The notes under the pieces are model-generated. The model saw only the letters and a list, made by a program, of their open reading frames with translations, was not told the DNA's origin and ran no database searches. Below are positions 1 through 8,704 of a stretch of DNA of 45,892 nt, one piece after another; position 1 is the stretch's first letter, and the number at the start of each line of letters is the position of its first letter. The position numbers and the translations under genes were made by a program. The DNA comes from Deltaproteobacteria bacterium Ga0077550 (lineage in GTDB: Bacteria; Myxococcota_A; Polyangia; Nannocystales; Nannocystaceae), in NCBI GenBank assembly GCA_001464385.1, contig LNFB01000130.1, positions 1-45,892 of the forward strand, in the 5' to 3' direction.

Positions 1-1362
1 TCGGCGTACTGGTCCGGGTTCGGCGTGATCCAGCACCGCTTCCATGCGCTGTCGCTGTGGGAGTACGCCTGCGACCAGGGCATCGGCACCGCGTGCGAGC
101 AGGCGGCCGACGTGTACCTGCGCGGCGAGCTGTTCGCCGCCAAGCCCGATCGCGCATCCGAGCTGTTCGCCGACGGCTGCGCCGCTTCACGCCCGTCGTC
201 GTGCACGCGCGCCGGCGAGCTGGCGATGACGCGGCTCGACACGACGCCCTCGCCGCGCAAGGCGGTCAAGTGGTGGCGGCGCGGCTGCACCGGCGGCGAT
301 CCGCAGGGCTGTCACCTGCTCGGCCTCGCGATGCTCGAGGGCCAGGGCGTCGGTCGCGATCCCACTGCCGGCGTCGCGATGATCGGTACCGCGTGTGACC
401 AGCGCTTCGCCCCGGCGTGCCATCAGCTGGCGGGGTTCCAGGCGCAGGGGCTGTTCGTCGCGCGCGACGAGGCCGCGTCGGCGGCCACCCTGCGGCGCGC
501 GTGCGACTACGGCGGCGGGGTCTCGTGCACCGAGCTCGGCGTGCGCGCGCGGGCGGCCGGCCTCGCAGACCAGGCCAAGACCGATCTGACCGCGGCCTGC
601 GAGCACGGCGATCCGCGGGGCTGCGCGCTGCTCGGCGACCTGCATGCGCTCGGGGCCCCCGGTCTCGCCGTCGACAACGAGCGCGCGGCGGCGGCCTACG
701 CCGACGCGTGTCGCGGCGGTCTCTTCGAGGCCTGCGGTCGCGCGGCCGCGGCCGAGGGCACCGGCGGGATCGATCCCGCCGAGCTGCGCGGTCTGTACCG
801 CGTCGCGTGCGACGCGGGCACTGCAGAGGCGTGCGACTACCTCGCGGGCATGATGCTCGACGGCATCGGCGGCCCGCCCGATCCCCAGGCGGCCGCTCGC
901 CTGTTCGATCGCGCGTGCACCGGGGCCTACGCGGACTCCTGCGTGCACCTGGCGTGGATGGGCCGCGGCGACCGGGGTCGCGATCCGCTGCGCTGGCTCG
1001 AGCGCGCGTGCGACCTCGATGACGGCGCGTGCGTCGTGCTCGGCGAGGTCCACGAGCGCGGCATGGTCGAGGGCGCGAAGCTCGGCGCGGCCGCTGCGGC
1101 CTACCAACGGGGCTGCGCGGCCGATCGACCCGACGCATGCTTCCGACTGGGCGGGGTGCTCTCGCGCGGCGCCGGCGTGGCGCGCGACGACGCGGCCGCG
1201 GCCCGCATGTACCAGGTCGCGTGCGAGGGCGGCCACGCCCAGGCCTGCACCGCGCTGGCGCGGGCGTACGAGGTGGGGGCGGGCGTGCACGCGGACGCGG
1301 CCGCGACGGCGCACTACCGCGAGCGGGCGTGCACGCTGGATCCGGCCGAGGGCTGCAGGTAG
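1..1362 (+). CDS. Cys-rich Sel1/Hcp-like repeat protein (5' end outside window)
   Basis: The reading frame is open from base 1, so the true start and any signal peptide lie upstream; the GTG at 25 is only the first start codon inside the window. At least 445 residues consist of alpha-hairpin Sel1-like repeats of about 36 residues. Nearly every repeat carries a Cys pair with 5-7 residues between, as in CDQGIGTAC, CTGGDPQGC, CDYGGGVSC and CEGGHAQAC; I count about 13 such pairs. Disulfide-stapled Sel1 repeats are typical of the secreted Helicobacter Hcp (beta-lactamase-like, SLR) family, so export to an oxidising compartment is likely. The partner or ligand is unknown; such solenoids usually bind proteins. 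The gene ends 58 bases before the Uma2 gene. Confidence 0.8.
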   Translation, partial: SAYWSGFGVIQHRFHALSLWEYACDQGIGTACEQAADVYLRGELFAAKPDRASELFADGCAASRPSSCTRAGELAMTRLDTTPSPRKAVKWWRRGCTGGDPQGCHLLGLAMLEGQGVGRDPTAGVAMIGTACDQRFAPACHQLAGFQAQGLFVARDEAASAATLRRACDYGGGVSCTELGVRARAAGLADQAKTDLTAACEHGDPRGCALLGDLHALGAPGLAVDNERAAAAYADACRGGLFEACGRAAAAEGTGGIDPAELRGLYRVACDAGTAEACDYLAGMMLDGIGGPPDPQAAARLFDRACTGAYADSCVHLAWMGRGDRGRDPLRWLERACDLDDGACVVLGEVHERGMVEGAKLGAAAAAYQRGCAADRPDACFRLGGVLSRGAGVARDDAAAARMYQVACEGGHAQACTALARAYEVGAGVHADAAATAHYRERACTLDPAEGCR

Positions 1363-1406
1363 GGCCGTCGTCGGGCCCGCGCAAGGTCGACGTCCGGACC
1401 GAGTGC

Positions 1407-1412
1407 TACGCT
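1407..1412 (+). promoter_or_regulatory. Putative -10 box (TACGCT) of the Uma2 gene
   Basis: TACGCT ends 8 nt before the ATG at 1421 with no Shine-Dalgarno between, so the mRNA would begin at or near the start codon. It is one of a set of similarly placed TAnnnT boxes in this window. Confidence 0.4.
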
Positions 1413-1420
1413 AGGTCGCG

Positions 1421-2017
1421 ATGGCGAGTGCGATCCCGGCGGCACAGATGGGGCCCGACGCGTTCTTGGCCTGGGAGCGGACGCAGCCGACGCGGCACGT
1501 CTACCTGCGCGGCGAGGTGTTCGCGATGGCTGGGGGTTCGCCACGGCACAGCCGCCTGGCCTCGCGGATGATCGCGAAGCTCGATCTCGGGCTCAGCGAC
1601 AGGTCGTGCGACGTGCACACCTCCGACCTGCGCCTCGCGCTCAGCGAACGACACTTCGTCTACGCCGACGCGGTGGTCGTGTGTCGACCCATCGAATTCC
1701 GGCCGGGGACGACGGACGTCGTCACCAATCCGACGGTGGTGATCGAGGTCCTGTCGACCTCGACGGAGGCCTACGACCGAGGGGAGAAACAGGCGGGGTA
1801 CCTCGGGTTGCCTTCGGTTGCGCACCTCTTGCTCGTTGCGCAACGCGAGGTCCGCGTCGAGCTGTACAGCCGGCAGGACGACGGGAGCTTCCGCTTCACG
1901 GTGCACGGCCCCGGGGCGCAGATCCTGCTCCCCGCGATCGGCGTCGCGTTGAGCGTCGACGAACTCTACCAGGGCGCCTTCGAGCTGCCCGGCGACGACG
2001 GCGAGGCGCGAACGTGA
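1421..2017 (+). CDS. Uma2 family (DUF820) endonuclease-like protein
   Basis: This is a 198-residue protein of the usual Uma2 length. The Uma2 family has a PD-(D/E)XK restriction-endonuclease fold, but its cellular role is mostly unproven. Visible family features are an N-terminal LAWERTQPTRHVYLRGEVF block, the first acidic active-site residue D83 in YADAVVVC, the second in VVIEVLS (E109), the following STSTEAYDRGEKQAGY (K123) and the LLLVAQREVRVELY strand. All core residues are present, so it may be catalytically competent. Uma2 genes are common in multicopy in myxobacteria, cyanobacteria and Chloroflexi, often as solitary genes. Downstream lies a broken NmrA gene only 4 bases away, so both were probably once co-transcribed. 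Confidence 0.82.
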   Translation: MASAIPAAQMGPDAFLAWERTQPTRHVYLRGEVFAMAGGSPRHSRLASRMIAKLDLGLSDRSCDVHTSDLRLALSERHFVYADAVVVCRPIEFRPGTTDVVTNPTVVIEVLSTSTEAYDRGEKQAGYLGLPSVAHLLLVAQREVRVELYSRQDDGSFRFTVHGPGAQILLPAIGVALSVDELYQGAFELPGDDGEART

Positions 2018-2021
2018 GGCC

Positions 2022-2824
2022 ATGCCGATCCTCGTGACCGGGGCGACGGGGAACGTCGGCGCGGAGGTACTGCGGCGGCTGGTCGACGGCGGCGACGACG
2101 TGATCGCGGCGCGTCGGTCGGGCGCAATGGACGACGGCGGCGCGGCGTCGGCACGCTCTTCCTGGTGCGGCCGCCGGCGATCTCGAACGTGCGGCGCGAC
2201 CTCGTGCCCGCGCTCGAGGCCGCGCGGCGCAGTGGCGTCGAGCATGTGGTCTTCCTGTCGCTGCAGGGCGCGGACAAGAACGCCTTCGTGCCGCATGCGA
2301 AGGTCGAGGCGTGGTTGGCGGCCTCGGGCATGCAGACCACGTTCCTGCGGCCGTCGTTCTTCATGCAGAACCTCTCGACCACGCACCGCAGCGACATCCG
2401 CGATCGCGACGCGATCATGGTCCCCGCGGGCGGCGGCGCCACGGCCTTCATCGACGTGCTCGACATCGCCGATGCGGCCGTGGCGGTGCTGCGCCAACCC
2501 GAGCGCTACCGCGGCGCCGCGCCCACGATCACCGGCGGGGAGGCGCTCACCTACGACGCGGTGGCCGTGATCCTCTCGCGCGAGCTCGGCCGGCCGATCC
2601 GCTACGCGCGTCCCGGGATCCTGCGGTATGCCGCGCACGCGCGCCGCCAGCTCGGGATGCCGCTGGGCTTGGTCCTCGTGTCCGCGGCGATCTACACGAC
2701 GGCGCGGCTCGGGCTCGCCGACTCACTCACGACCGAACTCGTCGCGATCACCGGTCGCGCGCCGCGGACGTTCGAGGAGTTCGCCCACCGCGAGCGCGCG
2801 GTGTGGGCCCGCGAGCGCGGGTAA
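2022..2824 (+). pseudogene. NmrA-like NAD(P)-binding protein, frameshifted with internal deletion
   Basis: The N-terminal Rossmann motif ILVTGATGNVG is read from the ATG at 2022. The rest of the family (LFLVRPPAISNVRRD, VEHVVFLSLQGADKN, FLRPSFFMQNLSTTH, ALTYDAVAVILSREL) is in another frame from about 2147 to the stop at 2824. Between them, near 2115-2147, the usual stretch of roughly 35-40 residues (end of strand 2 to strand 4) is missing and the frame changes. A single sequencing indel would not explain the lost residues, so I read it as an out-of-frame deletion and a dead gene. An internal GTG at 2165 could start a 219-residue remnant, but it would lack the dinucleotide-binding glycines. 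In intact homologues this family serves as NAD(P)-dependent reductases or redox sensors. Confidence 0.75.
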
Positions 2825-2851
2825 GACCTCGCGGTCCTCCGCGCGCCCGGA

Positions 2852-3793
2852 TCACCCCGATCGGAACAGCGCCACCACGCTCGGCTGCATGAAGTGGTGC
2901 AGGCGGTGGATCTTCCCGTCGCGGAGCTCGAGCGCCTCGATCGCGCGCAGCTCCCCGTCGCGGTGGAACTCGAAGCCGGGTTGCCCGTTGACCCCGATCG
3001 GCACGACGCGCGCATCCCCGGGGGACCACCGCGCGAACATCCGCCGGTAGAACTCGACATTGTCGGCGCGCCCGGCGATCCACGTGGGCGAAGGCGGCAT
3101 CGTCGTGTGCATGTCGTCGTGCACGAGCGAGATCATCGCGTCGAGGTCGGCGTCCGCGATCGCGTGGACGTAGCGGGCGAGCACGGCGCCATCGGTCGTC
3201 GCGCTCGCGAACGCCGTGGGGTCGCGTCGCGCCACCTTGGTCTCGATCGCCGCGCGGGCGCGGTGCAGCGTGCTCTCGACGGCGGCCGCGGTCTGGTCGA
3301 GCGCGCCGGCGACCTCCGCCGCGCTTAGCCCCACGACGTCGCGGAGCAGCAGCGCGGCGCGCTGCGCCGGCGTGAGGACCTGCAGCGCGGCCACGAACGC
3401 CAGCGCGACGCTCTCGCGCAGCACGTATCGCGCGTCGGGATCGAGCTCAGCGCCGACGAGCCACGCGTCGGGGGCAGGCTCCAGCCACGGCGCGTCGTCG
3501 ATGGACGCCGCCGGCGGGAACGCGTCGCCCGGCGTCGACGCGCCGATGTCCGACGCGAGCACGCGACGGCGGCGGCGGCCGAGCTCGTCGAGGCACGAGT
3601 TGGTCGCGATGCGATACAGCCATGGCTTGAGCCGCGTGGGATCGTCGAGCGACGCCCTGGCCCGCCACGCGCGGAGCAGCGTGTCCTGGACCATGTCGTC
3701 GCTGTCGTGCGACGAGCCGAGCATGCGGTAGCAGTGAAGCCGCAGCCCGCCGCGGAGCGGAGCGACGGCGGCGTCGAAGTCGGCGTCGATCAT
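2852..3793 (-). CDS. ECF sigma factor with C-terminal SnoaL-like domain (SigG/ECF56 type)
   Basis: The protein has 313 residues. Region 2 is seen as LHCYRMLGSSHDSDDMVQDT followed by LLRAWRA and KPWLYRIATNSCLDEL. A WLEPAPDAWL linker leads to region 4 (LTPAQRAALLLRDVVGLSAA, then ALDQTAAAVESTLHRARAAI). After about residue 190 comes a SnoaL/NTF2-like domain ending in KIHRLHHFMQP. This layout and the WLEP linker match the SigG-like group (TIGR02960, ECF56), where the extra domain is thought to regulate the sigma factor in place of a dedicated anti-sigma factor. The start ATG overlaps the stop codon of the upstream GST gene (ATGA), so the two are translationally coupled. The inducing signal cannot be told from sequence. 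Confidence 0.88.
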   Translation of the reverse strand: MIDADFDAAVAPLRGGLRLHCYRMLGSSHDSDDMVQDTLLRAWRARASLDDPTRLKPWLYRIATNSCLDELGRRRRRVLASDIGASTPGDAFPPAASIDDAPWLEPAPDAWLVGAELDPDARYVLRESVALAFVAALQVLTPAQRAALLLRDVVGLSAAEVAGALDQTAAAVESTLHRARAAIETKVARRDPTAFASATTDGAVLARYVHAIADADLDAMISLVHDDMHTTMPPSPTWIAGRADNVEFYRRMFARWSPGDARVVPIGVNGQPGFEFHRDGELRAIEALELRDGKIHRLHHFMQPSVVALFRSG

Positions 3794-4410
3794 GGCCGGG
3801 CCTGCGTATCGTAGTGGATCGCGCGCTGCATGCTGGGGCGCGCGCAGACCCGCGTCAGCCACGACGTCACGCGGGGGTAGGGCGTCAGGTCGAGCTGGCA
3901 CGCTCCGGCGAGGTCGTAGTGGGGCGCCAGCGCGAAGTCGGCGAGCGAGAGTGGACCCGCGAGGTACCCGTCGTCGGCGAGCGAGGCCTCGAGCACCGCG
4001 GTCGCGGCGTGGAACTCGGCCGTGCCCTCGGCGATGCGCGCGAGATCCGGCTCGCCGTGCCCGCGCAGCGCCTTCACGATGCGCTCGCGCGCGACCTTGC
4101 TCATCGCGGGGCCGAGGTGCGCCAGCTGCCAGGCGATCCAGCGATCCATGTCCGCGGCGCGGCGGGGATCGGCCGGCAGCAGCGCGGAGCCCCGGGCGAG
4201 GTACCGCATGATCGCCGTCGATTCCCACAGCACGAAGTCGCCGTCCTCGAGCACGGGCACGCGGCCGTTGGGGTTCTTGGCGAGGAACTCGGGCGCGCGG
4301 GCGCCGTCGAACAGGTTGACTGTGACGCAGTCGAGCGGGATGTCGAGCTCGTAGGCGACGGCGCGGACCTTCTTGCAGTTCGGGGAGTACGGGAAGTCGT
4401 GGAGTCGCAT
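3790..4410 (-). CDS. Glutathione S-transferase family protein
   Basis: The protein has 206 residues, a normal cytosolic GST length. An N-terminal thioredoxin-like domain contains YSPNCKKVRA (candidate catalytic Ser/Cys at 9-12), the cis-proline segment GRVPVLEDGDFVLWES and the glutathione-binding ESTAIMRYL. A helical C-terminal domain follows, with DRWIAWQLAHLGPAMSKV and the N-capping-like SLADFALAPH. The substrate is unknown; members conjugate glutathione or reduce peroxides and dehydroascorbate. The gene is first in an operon with the SigG-like sigma factor (4-nt overlap), which suggests a link to redox or electrophile stress. The divergent bestrophin gene starts about 115 bases away. Confidence 0.85.
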   Translation of the reverse strand: MRLHDFPYSPNCKKVRAVAYELDIPLDCVTVNLFDGARAPEFLAKNPNGRVPVLEDGDFVLWESTAIMRYLARGSALLPADPRRAADMDRWIAWQLAHLGPAMSKVARERIVKALRGHGEPDLARIAEGTAEFHAATAVLEASLADDGYLAGPLSLADFALAPHYDLAGACQLDLTPYPRVTSWLTRVCARPSMQRAIHYDTQARP

Positions 4411-4510
4411 TCGAGGGCAAGACGGACGGGGCCCCCCGAACTGGTCGCGGCCCGGTCGATTTTCCCGCGGCTGCCCGAACGGTGGGGGTGATCCGCCCGG
4501 GAGGTGGCGA

Positions 4511-4516
4511 TACCCT
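4511..4516 (+). promoter_or_regulatory. Putative -10 box (TACCCT) of the bestrophin gene
   Basis: TACCCT ends 8 nt before the ATG at 4525. This supports 4525 over the in-frame GTG at 4504, which would lie upstream of the transcription start. Confidence 0.4.
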
Positions 4517-4524
4517 CTCGCCCG

Positions 4525-5517
4525 ATGCACGCCGGCCGGAGCTATTCGTTCGCCGAGATCGCCGCGTGGACGCGCCGCGAGAGCCTCGTCTTTCTCGTCG
4601 TGGCTGCGATCCCGAAGCTCGTCGAAGCGCTCGGCCTCACCGTGCCCGTGGTGCCGTGGGCACCCCTGGCGATCGTCGGCACCGCGGTCGCGTTCGTCAC
4701 CGGCTTCAAGGGCAACGCCGCGTACGGGCGGCTCTGGGAGGCGCGGCAGATCTGGGGCGGGATCGTGAACTCGAGCCGCACGTGGGGCATCGGCGTGCTC
4801 GACTACGTGTCGGCGACCGATGACGGCGCCACCCGGCGCGCGCTCGTCCGTCGGCACCTCGCGTGGCTCGCCGCGCTGCGCTACCAGCTCCGCGAGCCGC
4901 GGGCGTGGGAGACGATGACGCTGCCGCACCAGGCGGAGTACCGCGCGCGCACGTACACGCTGCCCGAGGCCGCCCAGCCGATCGAGGCCGCGCTGGCCGA
5001 GCACCTCGAGCCCGACGAGCTCGCGCGGGTGCTGGCCAAGAAGAACCGCGCGACCCACATCCTCGCGCTGCAGTCCGCGGCGCTGCGCAAGCTGGCCGAC
5101 GCCGGTGCGCTGACCGAGCTGCGCCACATCGAGATGATGGCCACGCTGTCGGCGTTCTACGAGCACCAGGGCCGCTGCGAGCGCATCAAGAACTTCCCCT
5201 ATCCGCGGCAGTACGCGACGCTGAACCTCATCTTCGTGTGGATGTTCATCGTGCTGTTGCCGTTCGCGCTGCACCCCGAGTTCTGCGAGCTCGGCACCGC
5301 GACCTCGTGGCTCGCGGTGCCGCTCGGCGCCGTGGTCGCGTGGGTCTTCCACACGATGGACAAGATCGGCACTGCGTCGGAGAACCCCTTCGAGGGCGGC
5401 CCGAACGACGTGCCGATCACCGCGATGAGCCGCGGGATCGAGATCGATCTTCTGGAGCTGATCGACGCGCCGGAGGTCCCGCCGACGATCGGGCCGATTC
5501 ACTCGATCCTGATGTGA
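4525..5517 (+). CDS. Bestrophin/UPF0187 family ion channel
   Basis: The protein has 330 residues from the ATG at 4525. The N-terminal half has a hydrophobic segment (VFLVVAAIPKLVEALGL), then PWAPLAIVGTAVAFVTGFKG and the family signature GNAAYGRLWEARQIWGGIVN. The C-terminal half has another membrane pair (LNLIFVWMFIVLLPFAL and TSWLAVPLGAVVAWVFHTMD) and the conserved end of the domain, GTASENPFEGGPNDVPITA. Bacterial bestrophins such as KpBest form pentameric ion channels, mostly cation-selective in prokaryotes, in the inner membrane. A DUF3592 membrane protein follows after 14 bases. Ion selectivity cannot be read from the sequence. Confidence 0.85.
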   Translation: MHAGRSYSFAEIAAWTRRESLVFLVVAAIPKLVEALGLTVPVVPWAPLAIVGTAVAFVTGFKGNAAYGRLWEARQIWGGIVNSSRTWGIGVLDYVSATDDGATRRALVRRHLAWLAALRYQLREPRAWETMTLPHQAEYRARTYTLPEAAQPIEAALAEHLEPDELARVLAKKNRATHILALQSAALRKLADAGALTELRHIEMMATLSAFYEHQGRCERIKNFPYPRQYATLNLIFVWMFIVLLPFALHPEFCELGTATSWLAVPLGAVVAWVFHTMDKIGTASENPFEGGPNDVPITAMSRGIEIDLLELIDAPEVPPTIGPIHSILM

Positions 5518-5519
5518 CG

Positions 5520-5525
5520 TACACT
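5520..5525 (+). promoter_or_regulatory. Putative -10 box (TACACT) of the DUF3592 gene
   Basis: TACACT begins just after the bestrophin stop codon and ends 6 nt before the GTG at 5532, the same near-leaderless arrangement seen elsewhere in the window. Read-through from the bestrophin gene is equally possible. Confidence 0.3.
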
Positions 5526-5531
5526 GGGGCC

Positions 5532-6008
5532 GTGGGCCCCGTCACGTTCGCTCTGGTCTTCGGCGGCACGTTCCTGATCACCGGCCTCGTCCCGATCTGG
5601 CTCGCCATGCGGACGTTCGCGAAGGATCGCGCGATCGCGAGGTGGCCGCGGGCGCCGGGGCGCGTGACGGTGTCGCGCGTGGACTCGCACACCAGCACGA
5701 GCCGCGATCAAGACGGCTACGACCGCCGCTACACCCTGCACGATCCCGTCGTCCACTTCACGTACACCGTCGGCGGGCAGGAGCTGCACGGCGATCGCCT
5801 CGCGCGCGTCGTCGTCTCGTCGAGCGAGGTGCCCGACCTCAGCCGCTATGCCGTCGGTCAGGAGGTGCAGGTGTTCTACGATCCCAGCGATCCACGCACC
5901 GCCTACCTCGAGGTCCGGCGGTCGACGGGCGCGGTGATCCTGACCGTGTTCGGGGGCATCTTCGTGGCGGTCGGGCTCCTCGTCCCGGCGCTCGTGCTGT
6001 TCGCCTGA
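5532..6008 (+). CDS. DUF3592-like membrane protein
   Basis: The protein has 158 residues, taking the GTG at 5532 as start; the frame is open further upstream but only overlaps the bestrophin gene. It has an N-terminal transmembrane helix (FALVFGGTFLITGLVPIWLA), a soluble beta-rich middle with TVSRVDSHTSTSRD, VVHFTYTVGGQELHG, a repeated valine strand and VQVFYDPSDPRTAYLE, and a C-terminal helix (ILTVFGGIFVAVGLLVPALV). The order TM, beta domain with V-x-Y-DP-x-xP, TM is typical of DUF3592 proteins, whose function is unknown. Membrane localisation and the adjacent bestrophin channel suggest an accessory role, but this is only association. Confidence 0.75.
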   Translation: MGPVTFALVFGGTFLITGLVPIWLAMRTFAKDRAIARWPRAPGRVTVSRVDSHTSTSRDQDGYDRRYTLHDPVVHFTYTVGGQELHGDRLARVVVSSSEVPDLSRYAVGQEVQVFYDPSDPRTAYLEVRRSTGAVILTVFGGIFVAVGLLVPALVLFA

Positions 6009-6116
6009 GGGGACCGCCCGAGGCGGGCGGGCCGGACCCGCGACCGGCGTCGGGGCGCTCGCGCGGCCCAGACGCGCCGCATGCCGCGCCCCGCAGCGCC
6101 GGCGCGGACAGCCTGA

Positions 6117-6122
6117 TAGGTT
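6117..6122 (+). promoter_or_regulatory. Putative -10 box (TAGGTT) of valS
   Basis: TAGGTT ends 10 nt before the valS ATG. The intervening bases contain no purine-rich ribosome-binding site. Confidence 0.3.
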
Positions 6123-6132
6123 CGCCCGCGAC

Positions 6133-8685
6133 ATGAACCGCGTTCCGGAAAAGCCGAGCCTCGACGGTCTCGAGGACAAGTGGGCAGCGACGTGGGAGTC
6201 GGCGGGCGTGTACCGCTTCGACCGCACGCGGCCGCGCGCCGAGGTCTTCGCGATCGACACGCCCCCACCGACGGTCTCGGGCTCGCTGCACGTCGGCCAC
6301 GTCTTCAGCTACACGCACACCGACACGGTCGCCCGGTTCTGGCGCATGCGTGGCCTCGCGGTCTTCTATCCGATCGGCTGGGACGACAACGGCCTCGCGA
6401 CCGAGCGGCGCGTGCAGAACTTCACCGGCGTGCGCTGCGATCCGCGGCTGCCCCACGACCCCGACTTCAAGGCCCCGTTCGCAGGCGACGTCCCCAAGGA
6501 TCATCGCGCGGTCGCGGTGAGCCGGCCCAACTTCGTCGAGCTGTGCTTCGACGTCACCGCGCTCGACGAGCGCGCCTTCGAGGCGCTGTTCCGCAAGCTC
6601 GGCCTGTCGTTCGACTGGAGCCTGCTGTACACGACGATCGGCGCCGAGTCGCGGCGCGTCAGCCAGCGCGCCTTCCTGCGCAACCTCGCCCGCGGCGAGG
6701 CCTACCAGCAGGACGCGCCGACGCTCTACGACATCGACGAGCGCACCGCGGTCGCGCAGGCCGAGATGGAGGACCGCGAGACGCCCGGCGCGTACCACAA
6801 GCTGGCGTTCCACCGGACCGACGGATCGGGGGACATCGAGATCGACACGACGCGGCCCGAGCTGCTGCCGTCGTGCGTCGCCCTCGTCGCGCACCCCGAG
6901 GACGAGCGCTACAAGCCGCTGTTCGGCACGACCGTGCGCACGCCGCTGTTCGAGGTCGAGGTGCCGATCTTGGCCCACCGCCTCGCCGATCCGGCCAAGG
7001 GCACGGGCATCGCGATGATCTGCACCTTCGGCGACATCACCGACGTCACCTGGTGGCGCGAGCTCGACCTGCCGTCGCGCGCCCTCATCGGCTTCGACGG
7101 GCGCTTCGCCGCCGAGTGCCCGGCGTGGATCGCAACCGAGGCCGGGCGCACGCGCTACGCCGGGATCGCCGGGTTGGCGCCCAAGCAGGCCCAGAAGAAG
7201 GTCGTCGAGCTGCTCGCGGAGTCCGGCGAGATGATCGGGGCGCCGCGCCCGATCAGCCACCCGGTGAAGTACTACGAGCGCGGCAGCCGGCCGCTCGAGA
7301 TCGTCGCGACCCGCCAGTGGTACATCCGCAACGGCGGGCGCAACGACGAGCTGCGCGCGAAGCTGGTCGCCCGCGGCGGCGAGCTGACGTGGCACCCCCC
7401 GTACATGCAGCACCGCTACGACAACTGGGTCGGCGGGCTCGCGGGCGACTGGCTCATCAGCCGGCAGCGCTGGTTCGGTGTGCCGATCCCGGTGTGGTAC
7501 CGGCTCGACGAGCACGGCGCGACGATCTACGACGGGCCGATGGTCCCGACCGAGGATCGCCTGCCGGTCGATCCATCGACGGATTGCCCGACCGGCTACG
7601 CCGAGGACCAGCGCGGCAAGCCGGGCGGCTTCATCGGCGATCCCGACGTGATGGACACGTGGGCGACGTCGTCGCTCACGCCGCAGATCGCCGGGCAGTG
7701 GGAGGACGATCCCGATCTGTTCGGGCGGGTCTTCCCGATGGACGTGCGGCCGCAGGCCCACGACATCATCCGCACCTGGCTGTTCGCGACGGTGGTCCGC
7801 AGCCACCACGAGCACGGCTGCGCGCCGTGGAAGAACGCGGCGCTGTCGGGGTGGATCCTCGATCCCGACCGCAAGAAGATGTCGAAGAGCAAGGGCAACG
7901 TGGTCACGCCGATGCACCTGCTCGAGCAGTACGGCGCCGACGCGGTGCGCTACTGGTCGGCGAGCGGGCGGCCCGGCACCGACACGGCCTTCGACGAGGG
8001 CCAGATGAAGATCGGCCGCAAGCTGTCGATCAAGATCCTGAACGCGAGCCGCTTCGCGCTGGGCCTCGGCGATCCGGCGGCGGGCGCGAGCGTCACCGAG
8101 CCGCTCGATCGCGCGATGCTGGTGCGGCTGGCCGATCTCGTCGACGAGGCGACCGCGGCGTTCGAGGGCTTCGACTACGCGCGGAGCCTCGAGCGCACCG
8201 AGGCGTTCTTCTGGCGCTTCACCGACGACTACCTCGAGCTGGTGAAGCACCGGGCCTACGGCGGCCATGGCGAGGTCGCGGCGGACTCGGCGAAGCTCGG
8301 GCTGCGGCTCGCGCTCGAGACATTGCTCGGGCTGTTCGCGCCGATCCTGCCGTACGTCACCGAGGAGGTGTGGAGCTGGTGGCGCGAGGGCTCGGTGCAT
8401 CGGAGCGCGTGGCCGGATGCGGCGAAGATCCGCGCGGCCGCGGGCGCCGGCCAGGCCGAGGGGTTGGAGCTCGCCGCGGTGGTCCTCGGCGAGATCCGTC
8501 GGGCCAAGACCGAGGCCAAGCGCGGGCTGGCGGTCGAGGTCGAGTCGGTGGTGGTGGTGGACACGGCCGAGCGCCTCGCGGTGCTCGACGGGGTCCAGCG
8601 CGACGTGTGCGACGCGGGCAAGGTGCGATCGCTGCGGGCCGAGGTCGGCGAGGCGCGCGTCGACGTCGTGCTCGTGGCCGACTAA
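6133..8685 (+). CDS. valS: Valine--tRNA ligase (ValRS)
   Basis: This 850-residue class I aminoacyl-tRNA synthetase charges tRNA-Val with valine and edits misactivated threonine. The HIGH motif is HVGH at 53-56, preceded by PPPTVSGSL. The CP1 editing domain follows, with ETPGAYHKLAFHR, IEIDTTRPELLPSCVALVAH and PAKGTGIAMICTFGD. The KMSKS motif is exact at 582-586 (KKMSKSKGN). A helical anticodon-binding domain occupies about 650-780. The protein ends soon afterwards (RVDVVLVAD), without the C-terminal coiled-coil arm of the E. coli type (about 950 residues). Size and architecture fit the shorter ValS type 2 group. There is no T-box or leader structure that I can see upstream. It is the only core translation gene in the window. 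Confidence 0.97.
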   Translation: MNRVPEKPSLDGLEDKWAATWESAGVYRFDRTRPRAEVFAIDTPPPTVSGSLHVGHVFSYTHTDTVARFWRMRGLAVFYPIGWDDNGLATERRVQNFTGVRCDPRLPHDPDFKAPFAGDVPKDHRAVAVSRPNFVELCFDVTALDERAFEALFRKLGLSFDWSLLYTTIGAESRRVSQRAFLRNLARGEAYQQDAPTLYDIDERTAVAQAEMEDRETPGAYHKLAFHRTDGSGDIEIDTTRPELLPSCVALVAHPEDERYKPLFGTTVRTPLFEVEVPILAHRLADPAKGTGIAMICTFGDITDVTWWRELDLPSRALIGFDGRFAAECPAWIATEAGRTRYAGIAGLAPKQAQKKVVELLAESGEMIGAPRPISHPVKYYERGSRPLEIVATRQWYIRNGGRNDELRAKLVARGGELTWHPPYMQHRYDNWVGGLAGDWLISRQRWFGVPIPVWYRLDEHGATIYDGPMVPTEDRLPVDPSTDCPTGYAEDQRGKPGGFIGDPDVMDTWATSSLTPQIAGQWEDDPDLFGRVFPMDVRPQAHDIIRTWLFATVVRSHHEHGCAPWKNAALSGWILDPDRKKMSKSKGNVVTPMHLLEQYGADAVRYWSASGRPGTDTAFDEGQMKIGRKLSIKILNASRFALGLGDPAAGASVTEPLDRAMLVRLADLVDEATAAFEGFDYARSLERTEAFFWRFTDDYLELVKHRAYGGHGEVAADSAKLGLRLALETLLGLFAPILPYVTEEVWSWWREGSVHRSAWPDAAKIRAAAGAGQAEGLELAAVVLGEIRRAKTEAKRGLAVEVESVVVVDTAERLAVLDGVQRDVCDAGKVRSLRAEVGEARVDVVLVAD

Positions 8686-8704
8686 GGGGGCGTGATCTTC
8701 GGAT

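Noticed and set aside
2852..4420. A 522-residue fusion of GST and sigma factor
   Set aside because: The upstream part of this frame is the shadow of the GST gene in another frame; the ATG at 3793 begins the normal sigma N-terminus.
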